A stretch of DNA of 64,000 nt from JAICYJ01 sp963737445 (GTDB lineage Bacteria; Actinomycetota; Thermoleophilia; Gaiellales; JAICJC01). The translations under genes were made by a program, and so were the position numbers. The stretch lies in the NCBI GenBank assembly GCA_963737445.1, contig CAVTSO010000019.1:1-64000 (forward strand), given 5' to 3'. Below are positions 34,357 through 42,281 of this stretch, piece after piece. The notes below the pieces were generated by a model, which saw only the letters and a program-made list of their open reading frames with translations, ran no database searches and had not been told where the DNA came from. The first letter of the stretch is position 1. Every line of letters begins with the position of its first letter.

Positions 34357-35283
34357 GTGCCCCGCATCCGCCTGCTCACCCTAGTCGCCCTCTGCCTGCT
34401 GCCCCTGGGCTGCACCGCCACCCACACCGTGAGCTCGACCCCGGGGCAGATCACCGTGGTCGCGACCACCACCCAGATGCAGGACCTTGTGCGGCATGTG
34501 GGCAGCGACAACGTGCACCTGGTGGGAATCCTGAAGCCAAACGTCGACCCGCACGATTTTGAGCCCAGCCCCAGCACCGCGATCGCCCTCACAGGCGCCA
34601 AGCTGGTTGTCGAATCAGGCGTCGGGGTGGACAGCTGGATCGACGGGCTGGTGACGAACGCCGTCCCCGGGACGCCGGTCTGGGTCGCGTCGCAGGGGCT
34701 GCCGCTACGGACGGGCGACTCGTCAGAGCCGGACGGCGATCCCCACTGGTGGCACGACCCCACACTGTTCGAGCGGGCGGCGACCGCGCTGGGCGAGCGG
34801 CTGGCGTCGATCGACCCGGCGCACGCCGATGCCTACCGCGCCAACGCCCGCCGCTACGTGATCAGGATCCGGACGATGGACGCCGCGAACAAGCGCCTGA
34901 TCGCCACCGTCCCCCGGGGCGAGCGGAAATTGGTCACCAACCACGACGCTTTCGGCTACTTCGCCGCGCACTACGGGATCACGGTGGTGGGCTCGGTGCT
35001 GCCGTCGCTCTCGACCGTGGCCCAGCCCAGCGCCAAGGACGTGGCCGACCTGATCGGCAAGATCCGGGCGCAGCACGTGCGCGCCATCTTCACCGAGTCG
35101 TCGCTGAACCCGGCGCTGGAGCAGCAGATCGCATCGGAGGCCGGGGTCAAGGTCTACGCGAACCTGTACGGCGACACGCTGGGGCCGCCGGGGTCGCCCG
35201 GCGCCACGTACATCGGAATGGAGCGCTGGAACATGCGGGCGATGGTGGCCGGGTTCCTGGGCACTCCCGCGCCCCGGGCCTGA
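34357..35283 (+). CDS. Metal ABC transporter substrate-binding lipoprotein (ZnuA type)
   Basis: 308 aa. The N terminus is a lipoprotein signal with lipobox LPLGC (modified Cys about 19). Cluster A-I solute-binding fold: VATTTQMQDLVRHVGSDNVH, LKPNVDPHDFEPSP (metal His), DPHWWHDPTLFERAA (second His), TNHDAFGYFAAHYGI (third His) and AIFTESSLNPALEQQI with the terminal ligand region around LYGDTLG. There is no long His-rich loop, so zinc and manganese remain alternatives. Divergent from the Fur-family gene and 6 bp short of the convergent gene at 35290. Confidence 0.92.
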   Translation: MPRIRLLTLVALCLLPLGCTATHTVSSTPGQITVVATTTQMQDLVRHVGSDNVHLVGILKPNVDPHDFEPSPSTAIALTGAKLVVESGVGVDSWIDGLVTNAVPGTPVWVASQGLPLRTGDSSEPDGDPHWWHDPTLFERAATALGERLASIDPAHADAYRANARRYVIRIRTMDAANKRLIATVPRGERKLVTNHDAFGYFAAHYGITVVGSVLPSLSTVAQPSAKDVADLIGKIRAQHVRAIFTESSLNPALEQQIASEAGVKVYANLYGDTLGPPGSPGATYIGMERWNMRAMVAGFLGTPAPRA

Positions 35284-35289
35284 CTCCCT

Positions 35290-35646
35290 CTAGGCTGATG
35301 TCGCCACGGACGCGAGGTGCGTCGCGATCACGTCCGCGTCCGCCATGCTGACCAGCAGCCGCGCGTACTCCTCGCCGGCGACCTCCACGACCACGCCTGG
35401 ACCGTGGCCGTGCACCACCGCAAAGTCCTTGCCGAAGCCACCCCGCCACGTGCCCACCGCCAGCGTGCCGGGGACGCCCGTGCCGGGCGCCCGCATGCCG
35501 CGCAGCTCCTGCCATACATCGTCGACGGAGCGGGCACCCGTGACCGACGACAGCGGCACCCGCACGTCGCCGTGCAGGCCCTCCATCTTCTCGACCGAGG
35601 ACAGGTGCAGCACCAGCTCCGCGCCCTCGATCTGCAACTCCGCCAT
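35290..35646 (-). CDS. Conserved hypothetical protein, PH-like
   Basis: 118 aa from ATG 35646. Sequence: AELQIEGAELVLHLSSVEKM then GDVRVPLSSVTGARSVDDVW, GTGVPGTLAVGTWRGGFGKD and VVVEVAGEEYARLLVSMADA. The strand-rich start plus a final helix is the arrangement of a small bacterial PH-like domain, a type common in actinobacteria with no known function. No signal or membrane segment. Convergent with the metal-binding lipoprotein gene and divergent from the DmpA-type peptidase. Confidence 0.65.
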   Translation of the reverse strand: MAELQIEGAELVLHLSSVEKMEGLHGDVRVPLSSVTGARSVDDVWQELRGMRAPGTGVPGTLAVGTWRGGFGKDFAVVHGHGPGVVVEVAGEEYARLLVSMADADVIATHLASVATSA

Positions 35647-35692
35647 GCGCCGAGGGTAGCACCGGCCCGCTGGCTATCCTGTCGCTCCTCAC

Positions 35693-36799
35693 GTGACCAG
35701 TCACCTCCAAACTCCTGCCGGAAAGCCGCGCGCCCGCTCGCTGGGCGTGCCGTTTACCGGCACTCCCGGCGAGTGGAACGCGATCACCGACGTGCCCGGG
35801 GTCGAGGTCGGGTACCGCACGCTGATCGAGGGCGAGAGTGTCCGCACCGGCGTCACTGCGATCCACCCGCGCGGGCGCGACCGCAGCGCCGATCCCTGCG
35901 CCGCCGGCGTGTTCTCGTTGAACGGCAACGGCGAGATGACCGGAGTGTCATGGGTCGAGGAGTCCGGCACCGTCGCGTGGCCGATCACGATCACGAACAC
36001 GCACGCGGTCGGGATCGCCCACGAGGCCACCATCCACTGGGCGGTGCGCCGGTTCACGGAGCTGGGGGAGCTGTGGCTGCTGCCGGTTGCGGCAGAGACG
36101 TACGACGGCTACCTGAACGACATCAACGGCGGGCACGTGACCCGGCAGGTCGTGATCGATGCGATCGAGGCGGCGGCCTCGGGTCCGATCGAGGAAGGCT
36201 CGGTCGGCGGCGGCACCGGCATGAACTGCTACGCCTTCAAAGGCGGCTCGGGCACCGCATCGCGCGTTGTTGACCTTGGCGACGGCGACTACACGGTGGG
36301 CGCCTTCCTGCAGTGCAACTTCGGCAAGCGGGCGGCGCTGACGATCGCGGGCCGGCCGCTTGGCGCCGAGCTGGCCGACGACAACCCGATCGAGGTGACG
36401 TACCGGACGCAGCCCGGCGCCGGGTCGGTGATCGCGGTCATCGCCACCGATGCCCCGCTGCTGCCCGGCCAGTGCCAGGCGCTGGCACGGCGGGTGCCAC
36501 TAGGCCTGGCTCGCACCGGCACCAGCGGATCGCACTTCTCGGGCGACCTGTTCCTGGCCTTCTCGACCGCCAACCCGGGCGCGTTCGAGACCGGCTTCCC
36601 GGACGGCGATCCCGCCCCGTCGTCGCTGCGGTTCCTGCCGTGGAAGTGGATGGACGAGCTCTACCAGGCTGTCGTGGAGGCGGTCGAGGAGGCCACCGTG
36701 AACGCTCTGGTCGCCAACGACGACATGGTGGGACGGGATGGGCACCGGTCACCGGCGCTGCCGCGCAACCGCGTGGGTGCCGTGTTCGCAGACCGATAG
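35693..36799 (+). CDS. P1-family (DmpA/S58) aminopeptidase
   Basis: 368 aa from GTG 35693, usual length. The Ntn-like fold precursor is expected to cut itself at a Gly-Ser bond, here in AGSVIAVIATDAPLLPGQ (Ser becomes the N-terminal nucleophile). Other family segments: NAITDVPGVEVGYRTL, GVTAIHPRGRD, NTHAVGIAHEATIHWAVRRF, EGSVGGGTGMNCYAFKGG and YTVGAFLQCNFG. Members release N-terminal D- or L-amino acids from short peptides and amides. The usual N-F-G-S/D after the Q-x-N-F-G motif is Lys here. It stands before the ureide-catabolism genes, and an amide substrate would fit, though that is only context. Confidence 0.9.
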   Translation: MTSHLQTPAGKPRARSLGVPFTGTPGEWNAITDVPGVEVGYRTLIEGESVRTGVTAIHPRGRDRSADPCAAGVFSLNGNGEMTGVSWVEESGTVAWPITITNTHAVGIAHEATIHWAVRRFTELGELWLLPVAAETYDGYLNDINGGHVTRQVVIDAIEAAASGPIEEGSVGGGTGMNCYAFKGGSGTASRVVDLGDGDYTVGAFLQCNFGKRAALTIAGRPLGAELADDNPIEVTYRTQPGAGSVIAVIATDAPLLPGQCQALARRVPLGLARTGTSGSHFSGDLFLAFSTANPGAFETGFPDGDPAPSSLRFLPWKWMDELYQAVVEAVEEATVNALVANDDMVGRDGHRSPALPRNRVGAVFADR

Positions 36800-36850
36800 C
36801 CGCGGCGGCGGACGGAGCGCCGGCGCCACCCGCGCCGTAAGATCCCTGCC

Positions 36851-37267
36851 GTGACTGAGGCCATCATTGAGGGGCTGCGGACGGTGCCGATCTTCGCGAC
36901 GCTCGACGACGACGCGATCGCTCGCGCTGCCGCCATCGCCGGGATCGACGAGCACGTCAAGGGCTCGGTGCTGATCGAGCGTGGCCTGCCCGGTGCCGGT
37001 CTGTTCGTGATCCTCGACGGCAGGGTGGTGATCGAGCTTCAACACCGCACCGTCGAGCTCGGTCCGGGCGAGTTCGTGGGAGAGCTGAGCCTGCTCAGCG
37101 AGCACAACATCCGCAGTGCCCGCGTGCGAGCCGCCACCGACGTGCGCGCCATCGCCATCGCACGTCACGAGTTCGTGGGGCTGCTGAACGAGCACCCGCA
37201 GATCGCCGTGGCCATGCTGCCCTCGCTCGCGCAGCGGCTGCAGGATCTGATCGAGCACCCGGCCTGA
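36851..37267 (+). CDS. Cyclic-nucleotide-binding domain protein
   Basis: 138 aa from GTG 36851, a lone cNMP-binding domain. The jelly-roll is visible: LRTVPIFATLDDDAIARAAA, GSVLIERGLPGAGLFVILDGR, then the phosphate-binding cassette PGEFVGELSLLSEHNIRSAR, where E-L-S-L-L and the following Arg are typical cyclic-nucleotide contacts. There is no HTH or catalytic domain, so it would act by binding a partner. The downstream amidohydrolase starts only 8 bp after its stop, so the two are co-transcribed. The class III cyclase at 47.2 kb is a possible ligand source. Confidence 0.85.
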   Translation: MTEAIIEGLRTVPIFATLDDDAIARAAAIAGIDEHVKGSVLIERGLPGAGLFVILDGRVVIELQHRTVELGPGEFVGELSLLSEHNIRSARVRAATDVRAIAIARHEFVGLLNEHPQIAVAMLPSLAQRLQDLIEHPA

Positions 37268-37274
37268 ACGCGGG

Positions 37275-38498
37275 ATGCAAGCGGGAGAGCGAGCAGCACG
37301 CACCATGCAGCGGCTGTCCCAGCTGGCTGAGATCGGGCGCGAGGGCCGCGCGGGAGCACACCGGCCCGGGCTGAGCGCGGCCGAGCAGGAGGCTTGCGAG
37401 CTGGTCGCGACCTGGCTCGGGCAGGAAGGTCTGGAGATCAGCTGGGATGCGTGCGGCAACCTGTACGGACGCCTGGCCGGCAGCGATCCGGCCGCGGGCG
37501 AGATCTGGGCCGGCTCCCACATCGACACCGTCCCCAACGGCGGTCGCTTCGACGGAGCGCTGGGCGTCCTGGCGGCGCTTGAGGCGGTCGCGCAGCTGCG
37601 CGATGTGCCGCGGGCGGCCACGCTCTGTGTGGCCGTGTTCCGCGATGAGGAGGGCTGGCGCTTCGGCGAGGGCTGCTTCGGCAGCCGCTGTCTGTGCGGC
37701 GCCGTGACCGACGCCGACCTGCTGGCGACCGACGCGGACGGCGTGTCGATAGGCGAGGCGCTTGCGGAGCTGGGCTACCCGGAGCCGCTCGGCGGTGGCA
37801 CGCTGCCGGCCGCATTCGTCGAGGTGCATATCGAGCAGGGCCCGGTGCTGGAACGGCGTGGGCTGGCCCACGCGGTGGTCACCTTGATCGCGGGCATGTC
37901 CGGCTTCACCGCGACGATCACCGGCAGCCCGGGGCACGCCGGCACGACGCCCATGGAGGGCCGCCGCGACGCGTTGCTGGCCGCCGCCGAGCTGGCGCTC
38001 GCGCTGCGTGAGCGCACAGCGCGGATCGAGGGAGCGGTCGTGACCGTCGGCAGACTGACCATCACCGATGCCGCCGCCAACGTGATCCCCGGGGAGGTCA
38101 CGATCTCGATCGATGCGCGCTGCCCCACCGCCGCGGGCCTCGAGCAGCTGATCGCCGGACTGGATGAGGCGTGTTCGCAGGTGGCGGTAGTCAGCGGCTG
38201 TGCGGTCACGCTCGACGAGGTGTGGCGAAGCCGGCCGGTGCCGATGTCGGCACGTGTCGGCGACGCCATCCGGCAGGCTGCCGCGGCAGCCGGGCTGGAG
38301 CTGGCCGACCTGGCCTCTGGCGGCGGTCACGACGCCGGGATCCTGGCCGAGGCCGGCGTCGAATGCGGCATGCTGTTCGTCCGCAGCCGCGACGGCGGGG
38401 TCAGCCACCGGCCGGAGGAGCTGACCGACGAGGCCGACGTCGCCACCGCCATCCAGCTGCTCGCGGGCACCCTGGCGACTCTGGGCGGCGCGGGGTAG
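37275..38498 (+). CDS. Allantoate amidohydrolase / N-carbamoyl-L-amino acid hydrolase family
   Basis: 407 aa, M20/M28-type dinuclear amidohydrolase. Metal and substrate motifs: EIWAGSHIDTVPNGGRFDG (His, Asp), FRDEEGWRFGEGCFGSR (Glu pair), FVEVHIEQGPVLERRG (His, Glu-Q-G-P), GSPGHAGTTPMEGRRDAL (dimer interface) and LASGGGHDAGILAEAG (terminal His). The family hydrolyses allantoate, ureidoglycine or N-carbamoyl amino acids. With the allantoinase and racemase genes 2 kb downstream, allantoate is the likeliest substrate; hydantoin-derived N-carbamoyl amino acids are the alternative. The ATG at 37275 could instead be 37305. Confidence 0.87.
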   Translation: MQAGERAARTMQRLSQLAEIGREGRAGAHRPGLSAAEQEACELVATWLGQEGLEISWDACGNLYGRLAGSDPAAGEIWAGSHIDTVPNGGRFDGALGVLAALEAVAQLRDVPRAATLCVAVFRDEEGWRFGEGCFGSRCLCGAVTDADLLATDADGVSIGEALAELGYPEPLGGGTLPAAFVEVHIEQGPVLERRGLAHAVVTLIAGMSGFTATITGSPGHAGTTPMEGRRDALLAAAELALALRERTARIEGAVVTVGRLTITDAAANVIPGEVTISIDARCPTAAGLEQLIAGLDEACSQVAVVSGCAVTLDEVWRSRPVPMSARVGDAIRQAAAAAGLELADLASGGGHDAGILAEAGVECGMLFVRSRDGGVSHRPEELTDEADVATAIQLLAGTLATLGGAG

Positions 38499-38574
38499 CG
38501 AGCCCGCCTGAGCGCCGCTGCACGATCCGACTGGACGCTTGCGATCCACGCTGACCTCCGATAGCATGGGTGCT

Positions 38575-38895
38575 ATGAGAAACGGTGCCTCGGTTCCGCT
38601 CGGTTCGCGGCCGCTCGCAGCGGCGTCAGGGTTGCTCCTGTGTTTCGTTGCCGGGGTGGCTATGGCTGTGGGTGCCTACGCGATTCGAAATCCCAACGGG
38701 ATCGAGTTCGGAGCCCCGTGGCCCGTCGCGTCCGAGATGGTCGCCGTAGTCGCCGCTGCGACCCTCGGACTCAGCGTCCGGGCTCAGCGGAGTCAATCCA
38801 ACCGCGCACTCTTTGCGCTTGGGTGCGGCGCGGCGATCGTCGCGCTGCTCATGCTTGGGTTCGTCGCCTTCGCGCTGAGCTTCAACCAGCTCTGA
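38575..38895 (+). CDS. Small membrane protein, hypothetical
   Basis: 106 aa from ATG 38575. Three hydrophobic segments are visible: AASGLLLCFVAGVAMAVGAY, VASEMVAVVAAATLGLSV and LFALGCGAAIVALLMLGFVA. A short polar loop with RAQRSQSNRA lies between the last two. No family recognised. A TTG start at 38539 in the same frame is possible, but the ATG keeps the first helix close to the N terminus. Confidence 0.65.
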   Translation: MRNGASVPLGSRPLAAASGLLLCFVAGVAMAVGAYAIRNPNGIEFGAPWPVASEMVAVVAAATLGLSVRAQRSQSNRALFALGCGAAIVALLMLGFVAFALSFNQL

Positions 38896-38923
38896 CTTTC
38901 CCGCGCACGGATGGATTCCGGCA

Positions 38924-38947
38924 GGTGCCTGACTGTGCCGGTATCAC
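38924..38947. repeat. 24-bp direct repeat, copy 1
   Basis: GGTGCCTGACTGTGCCGGTA followed by TCAC; matches 39317-39340 at 23 of 24 positions, same orientation. It lies in non-coding DNA just left of a decayed SnoaL-like gene. Confidence 0.7.
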
Positions 38948-39061
38948 GAAGCCGTCTCGCCGTCCGCGCGGCGAAGCTTGCTCCGCACTCGCGAACGAGC
39001 TGGAGGCCGGGACTCGTCGCTAGGGGTCTGCGTCGACCAACCGGCCTAGCTGGCGGCGGGC

Positions 39062-39231
39062 CTATCTGATCTCGTCCCATCCGCTCGCGGCGAGCGCTGA
39101 AGCAAACAGTGTCACCGGAGCGTTATGCGACCAGATCGCCATGCGTGGGCCGGCGTCCCCTGATGCAGCGCCGTGTCCGCTTCCGTCAACCGCGGCAGCA
39201 CCGACCCCAAGAAGTCTTCCGTCTCGCTCAA
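39062..39231 (-). pseudogene. SnoaL/NTF2-like protein, truncated and frameshifted
   Basis: A TTG at 39231 behind a GGGAGGAG Shine-Dalgarno opens SETEDFLGSVLPRLTEADTA. After one missing base near 39160 the frame continues as GDAGPRMAIWSHNAPVTLF and ends ASGWDEI, then stops. This is the first about 55 residues of a SnoaL-like (NTF2 fold) protein of usually about 140 residues; the C-terminal barrel is absent. It is flanked by the two copies of a 24-bp direct repeat. The rest of 38896-39437 holds no gene that I recognise. Confidence 0.6.
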
Positions 39232-39316
39232 GATGCGCTCCTCCCTCCGACTTGGCACCGTATGACCGTTCAGGAACCGGCCGGGGCATCGAAACCCACG
39301 CTGTCTCAAGAGTCGC

Positions 39317-39340
39317 GGTGCCTGACTCTGCCGGTATCAC
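39317..39340. repeat. 24-bp direct repeat, copy 2
   Basis: GGTGCCTGACTCTGCCGGTA followed by TCAC; one mismatch (G to C) to 38924-38947. Spacing between copies is 393 bp start to start. Confidence 0.7.
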
Positions 39341-39437
39341 TGGATCACGACACAACCCTTGCAAGGCACGTCACGGCGACTGGTGGGCTAGGCGCCGACG
39401 GCTCCCACATTAGAATCGACACGTCATCCGTCGATCA

Positions 39438-39953
39438 ATGCGACCGGTTGCTCGACCTCGAATCGAGCGGGCTGCGTTTGGGCTGCTCGATGCGTCGCCC
39501 CTGTGCGCCATCTCAACCGCCGCGCCCCGCACCACCGCGCACATCCACACCGCGTATTTCGTGTGGAACAGGGACTTCGAGATCTTCTGGCTATCCGACC
39601 CCGGCGCGAAGCATTCGCGCAACATCGACGCTCGGCCGAGCACGGCGATCACCGTCTTCGACTCCCACCAGGTCTGGGGGCAACCTGACCGTGGCATTCA
39701 GCTGTTTGGTTCGACGCGTCAACTCCCAACAACCCAGATCGCCCACGTCGAGTCCCTGTACGCGGCCCGCTTCCCCGGCTACGCGACGCCTGACCTCCGC
39801 GCCTACCGGTTCTACCGCTTCCGCACTGCACGGCTGAAAGTGTTCGACGAAGCCGTGTTTGGAGCAGGGGTGTTCGTGACCGCGACTATCCACAGCGGAC
39901 AGCGCGCGATCTGGGAACGAACGGACATCTCCAGCGGAGCTGCGGCAAGCTAG
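39438..39953 (+). CDS. Pyridoxamine 5'-phosphate oxidase-like flavin/FMN-binding protein
   Basis: 171 aa with the split-barrel pattern of PNPOx-like proteins: LLDASPLCAISTAAPRTTAH, IHTAYFVWNRDFEIFWLSDP, KHSRNIDARPSTAITVFDSH, then GIQLFGSTRQL and a C-terminal YRFYRFRTARLKVFDE. Such proteins bind FMN, F420 or haem and reduce small molecules; the pairing R-N-I-D-A-R-P fits the phosphate-binding loop. ATG 39438. Not clearly part of the neighbouring operons. Confidence 0.78.
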   Translation: MRPVARPRIERAAFGLLDASPLCAISTAAPRTTAHIHTAYFVWNRDFEIFWLSDPGAKHSRNIDARPSTAITVFDSHQVWGQPDRGIQLFGSTRQLPTTQIAHVESLYAARFPGYATPDLRAYRFYRFRTARLKVFDEAVFGAGVFVTATIHSGQRAIWERTDISSGAAAS

Positions 39954-40156
39954 GCTCCCCCGCTCTCATTCTGACGTCGTCTCGGTCTGCAGGTAGAGAT
40001 CCGTGGTGCGGCCAACGTAGCCTCGTCTGCGAACGAGAGCGCGGTACCGAGGCCGACGTCGCCACGGCGATCCACCGCTCGCGGGCACCCTGGCGACCCG
40101 GACCGGCGCTTGCTAGGCTCGGTCCCGGCCATGCCACGACCCGAGCACTCCCCATC

Positions 40157-41560
40157 GTGAGCGGCAAGCGCACCGTCATCGCCGGCGGCACGCTGGCCAC
40201 CGACTACGGCGTCTTCGCCGCAGACGTCGCGATCGAGGACGGCCGCGTCGCCGCGGTCGCGGAGCAGGCCGACCGCAGCGGCGCCGACGAGCTGATCGAC
40301 GCCTCCGGCCTGGTGGTGCTGCCCGGCGCCATCGACATGCACGCCCACTTCGAGGATCCCGGGCACACGGAGCGCGAGGACTTCACCACCGGCACCATGT
40401 CGGCCGCGGCCGGCGGCATGACCACGGTGATCGAGCACCCGCTCACCTATCCGCCGGTGACCACCGCCCAGCTCTACCGCGAGAAGCGTGAGATGGCGAA
40501 GCAGAAGGTGGTCACCGACTTCGGCCTGTGGGGCGCGCTGACCGCGCCCTCGATCCCCGAGATCAAGGATCAGTGGGCCGAAGGCGCGGGCGGGTTCAAG
40601 GCCTTCATGCCGATCTCCGACCCCTCCTACCCCCACGTCACCGACGCCGAGTTCCTGGAGGGCATGCGCGAGGTGCAGGCCGTCGGCGGCCTGGTGCTCG
40701 TCCACGCCGAAAGCGACTCCCTGCTGCAGGCCGGCCTGGCGCGGATGCAGGAGCAGGGCCGCACCGATCCCATGGCCCACCACGAGGCGCGGCCGCCCTT
40801 CGTCGAGGAGGAGTCCGTCCACCGGGCGCTGTACCTGGCCGCCCACGCCGACGTGCGGATCCAGATCGTGCACGTCTCCAGCCCGGTCAGCGCCCAGCTG
40901 GTGGCCGACGAGAAGCGACGCGGCCGGCCCGTGACGATGGAGATCTGCCCCCACCACCTGCTGCTCGACCTCGACGACCTCGTCCGCCTCGGCCCCTACG
41001 GCGTGTGCGCGCCGGCGCTGCGTGACCGCGCGCTCGTGGAGCGGCTGTGGTCGTACGTGCTGGACGGAACCGCCGACTGCCTGATCTCCGACCACTCCGC
41101 CTACACCCCGGAGGAGAAGGAGCCGGGCTGGGACAACATCTTCGACGCCCTGCTCGGCTGCCAGGTGATCCAGGAGACGGTGCCGCTGGCGTTGGACGAG
41201 GCCTACCACCGTCGCGGCATGACGCTGGACGCCTTCGCGCGCTTCTCGTCCACCAACCCGGCTCGCATCGCCGGCCTCTATCCCCGCAAGGGCACGCTGG
41301 TGCCCGGCTCCGACGCCGACCTGGCGCTCTACGACCTGGAGACCGAGTGGACGGTCGACGCCCGCTCGCAGCAGTTCTCCAAGAACCCGTGGTCGCCGTT
41401 CGACGGACGACGCGTGCGGGCGCGGGTGGTGCGGACGCTGGTGCGCGGCGAGACGGTATACGCCGACGGCGAGATCCTGGCCGAGCCGGGGTCGGGCCGC
41501 TTCCTGTCCTGCCAGGAGGATCACTCCCTGGGCGGACAGCCGACGGCGACGGCGGGCTGA
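40157..41560 (+). CDS. allB: Allantoinase / cyclic amidohydrolase
   Basis: 467 aa from GTG 40157. Amidohydrolase-superfamily TIM barrel. Metal motifs: IDMHAHFEDPGHTERED (H-x-H), GGFKAFMPISDPSYPH with the carboxylated Lys, GLVLVHAESDSLL (His), IQIVHVSSPVSAQLV (His) and ADCLISDHSAYTPEEK (Asp). The E-D-F-T-T-G-T-M-S-A-A-A-G-G-M-T-T stretch is nearer to allantoinase than to dihydropyrimidinase. It opens allantoin (or a related hydantoin ring) to allantoate. The stop is 1 bp before the start of the racemase gene, so both act in one pathway. Ring substrate not proven. Confidence 0.87.
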   Translation: MSGKRTVIAGGTLATDYGVFAADVAIEDGRVAAVAEQADRSGADELIDASGLVVLPGAIDMHAHFEDPGHTEREDFTTGTMSAAAGGMTTVIEHPLTYPPVTTAQLYREKREMAKQKVVTDFGLWGALTAPSIPEIKDQWAEGAGGFKAFMPISDPSYPHVTDAEFLEGMREVQAVGGLVLVHAESDSLLQAGLARMQEQGRTDPMAHHEARPPFVEEESVHRALYLAAHADVRIQIVHVSSPVSAQLVADEKRRGRPVTMEICPHHLLLDLDDLVRLGPYGVCAPALRDRALVERLWSYVLDGTADCLISDHSAYTPEEKEPGWDNIFDALLGCQVIQETVPLALDEAYHRRGMTLDAFARFSSTNPARIAGLYPRKGTLVPGSDADLALYDLETEWTVDARSQQFSKNPWSPFDGRRVRARVVRTLVRGETVYADGEILAEPGSGRFLSCQEDHSLGGQPTATAG

Positions 41561-41561
41561 C

Positions 41562-42278
41562 GTGTTCCGGCTGGCGCTGATCAACCCCAACACCGACGAG
41601 CACCACACCGAGGCCATGGGCGGGGTGGCCCGCGCGGCGCTGCCGGAGGGGTGCGACGTGACCGCCGTCAACCCCAACCGCGGCCCCACGTCGATCGAGA
41701 GCGCGGCCGACTCGGTGGTGGCCGCGGCCGAGGTGGCGGCGCTGGTGCAGGCGCTACCCGACTACGACGCCTACCTGATCGCGTGCTTCGGCGACCCCGG
41801 GCTCGACGCCGCCCGCGAGCTGACCGCTGCACCCGTTGTCGGCATCGGCGAGGCCGCCTACATCGCGGCATCGCTCGTGGCCAAGCGGTTCGGCGTGATC
41901 ACCACCTTGCCGCGCAGCATCCCCGCGCTCGAAGAGGGCATCGAGGCGCTCGGCCTGCGGTCGCGCTGCGCCGGGATCGTGCCGCTCAACATCCCCGTTG
42001 CCGAGCAGGGCAGCGGCCACCCTGACACGACCTCGGCGATCGTCGCGCTGGGCAAGCGCCTGGCCGCCGACAACGGCGCCGACGCCCTGATCCTCGCCTG
42101 CGGAGGCATGGCCGACGTGGCGCGCGCGGTCGAGGACGAGGTGGGCGTGCCGGTCTGCGACGGCGTGTCCTTCGGTGCGGGCCTCGCCCACTCGCTGTGG
42201 CGGAGCGGCCTTGGCACCAGCAAGGCCTCCGCGTACGCGGCGCCGGAGCCGATCCCATACGTCGGCATGCAGGGCTGA
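41562..42278 (+). CDS. Asp/Glu/hydantoin (allantoin) racemase
   Basis: 238 aa, Asp/Glu racemase superfamily with two cysteines as acid and base: DAYLIACFGDPGLDAAREL and DALILACGGMADVARAVE. The N-terminal LALINPNTDEHHTEAM is the hydantoin racemase signature, and RFGVITTLPRSIPALEE is also typical. It would interconvert the allantoin or hydantoin enantiomers so that the stereospecific cyclic amidohydrolase upstream can use both. GTG 41562; 1-bp spacing to allB and 3-bp spacing to the alcohol dehydrogenase. Confidence 0.87.
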   Translation: MFRLALINPNTDEHHTEAMGGVARAALPEGCDVTAVNPNRGPTSIESAADSVVAAAEVAALVQALPDYDAYLIACFGDPGLDAARELTAAPVVGIGEAAYIAASLVAKRFGVITTLPRSIPALEEGIEALGLRSRCAGIVPLNIPVAEQGSGHPDTTSAIVALGKRLAADNGADALILACGGMADVARAVEDEVGVPVCDGVSFGAGLAHSLWRSGLGTSKASAYAAPEPIPYVGMQG

Positions 42279-42281
42279 CAC

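Noticed and set aside
39062..39364. 100-aa minus-strand frame as an intact gene.
   Set aside because: Only the last part is protein-like; the true beginning is in another frame and the C-terminal half of the family is missing, so it is listed as a pseudogene.
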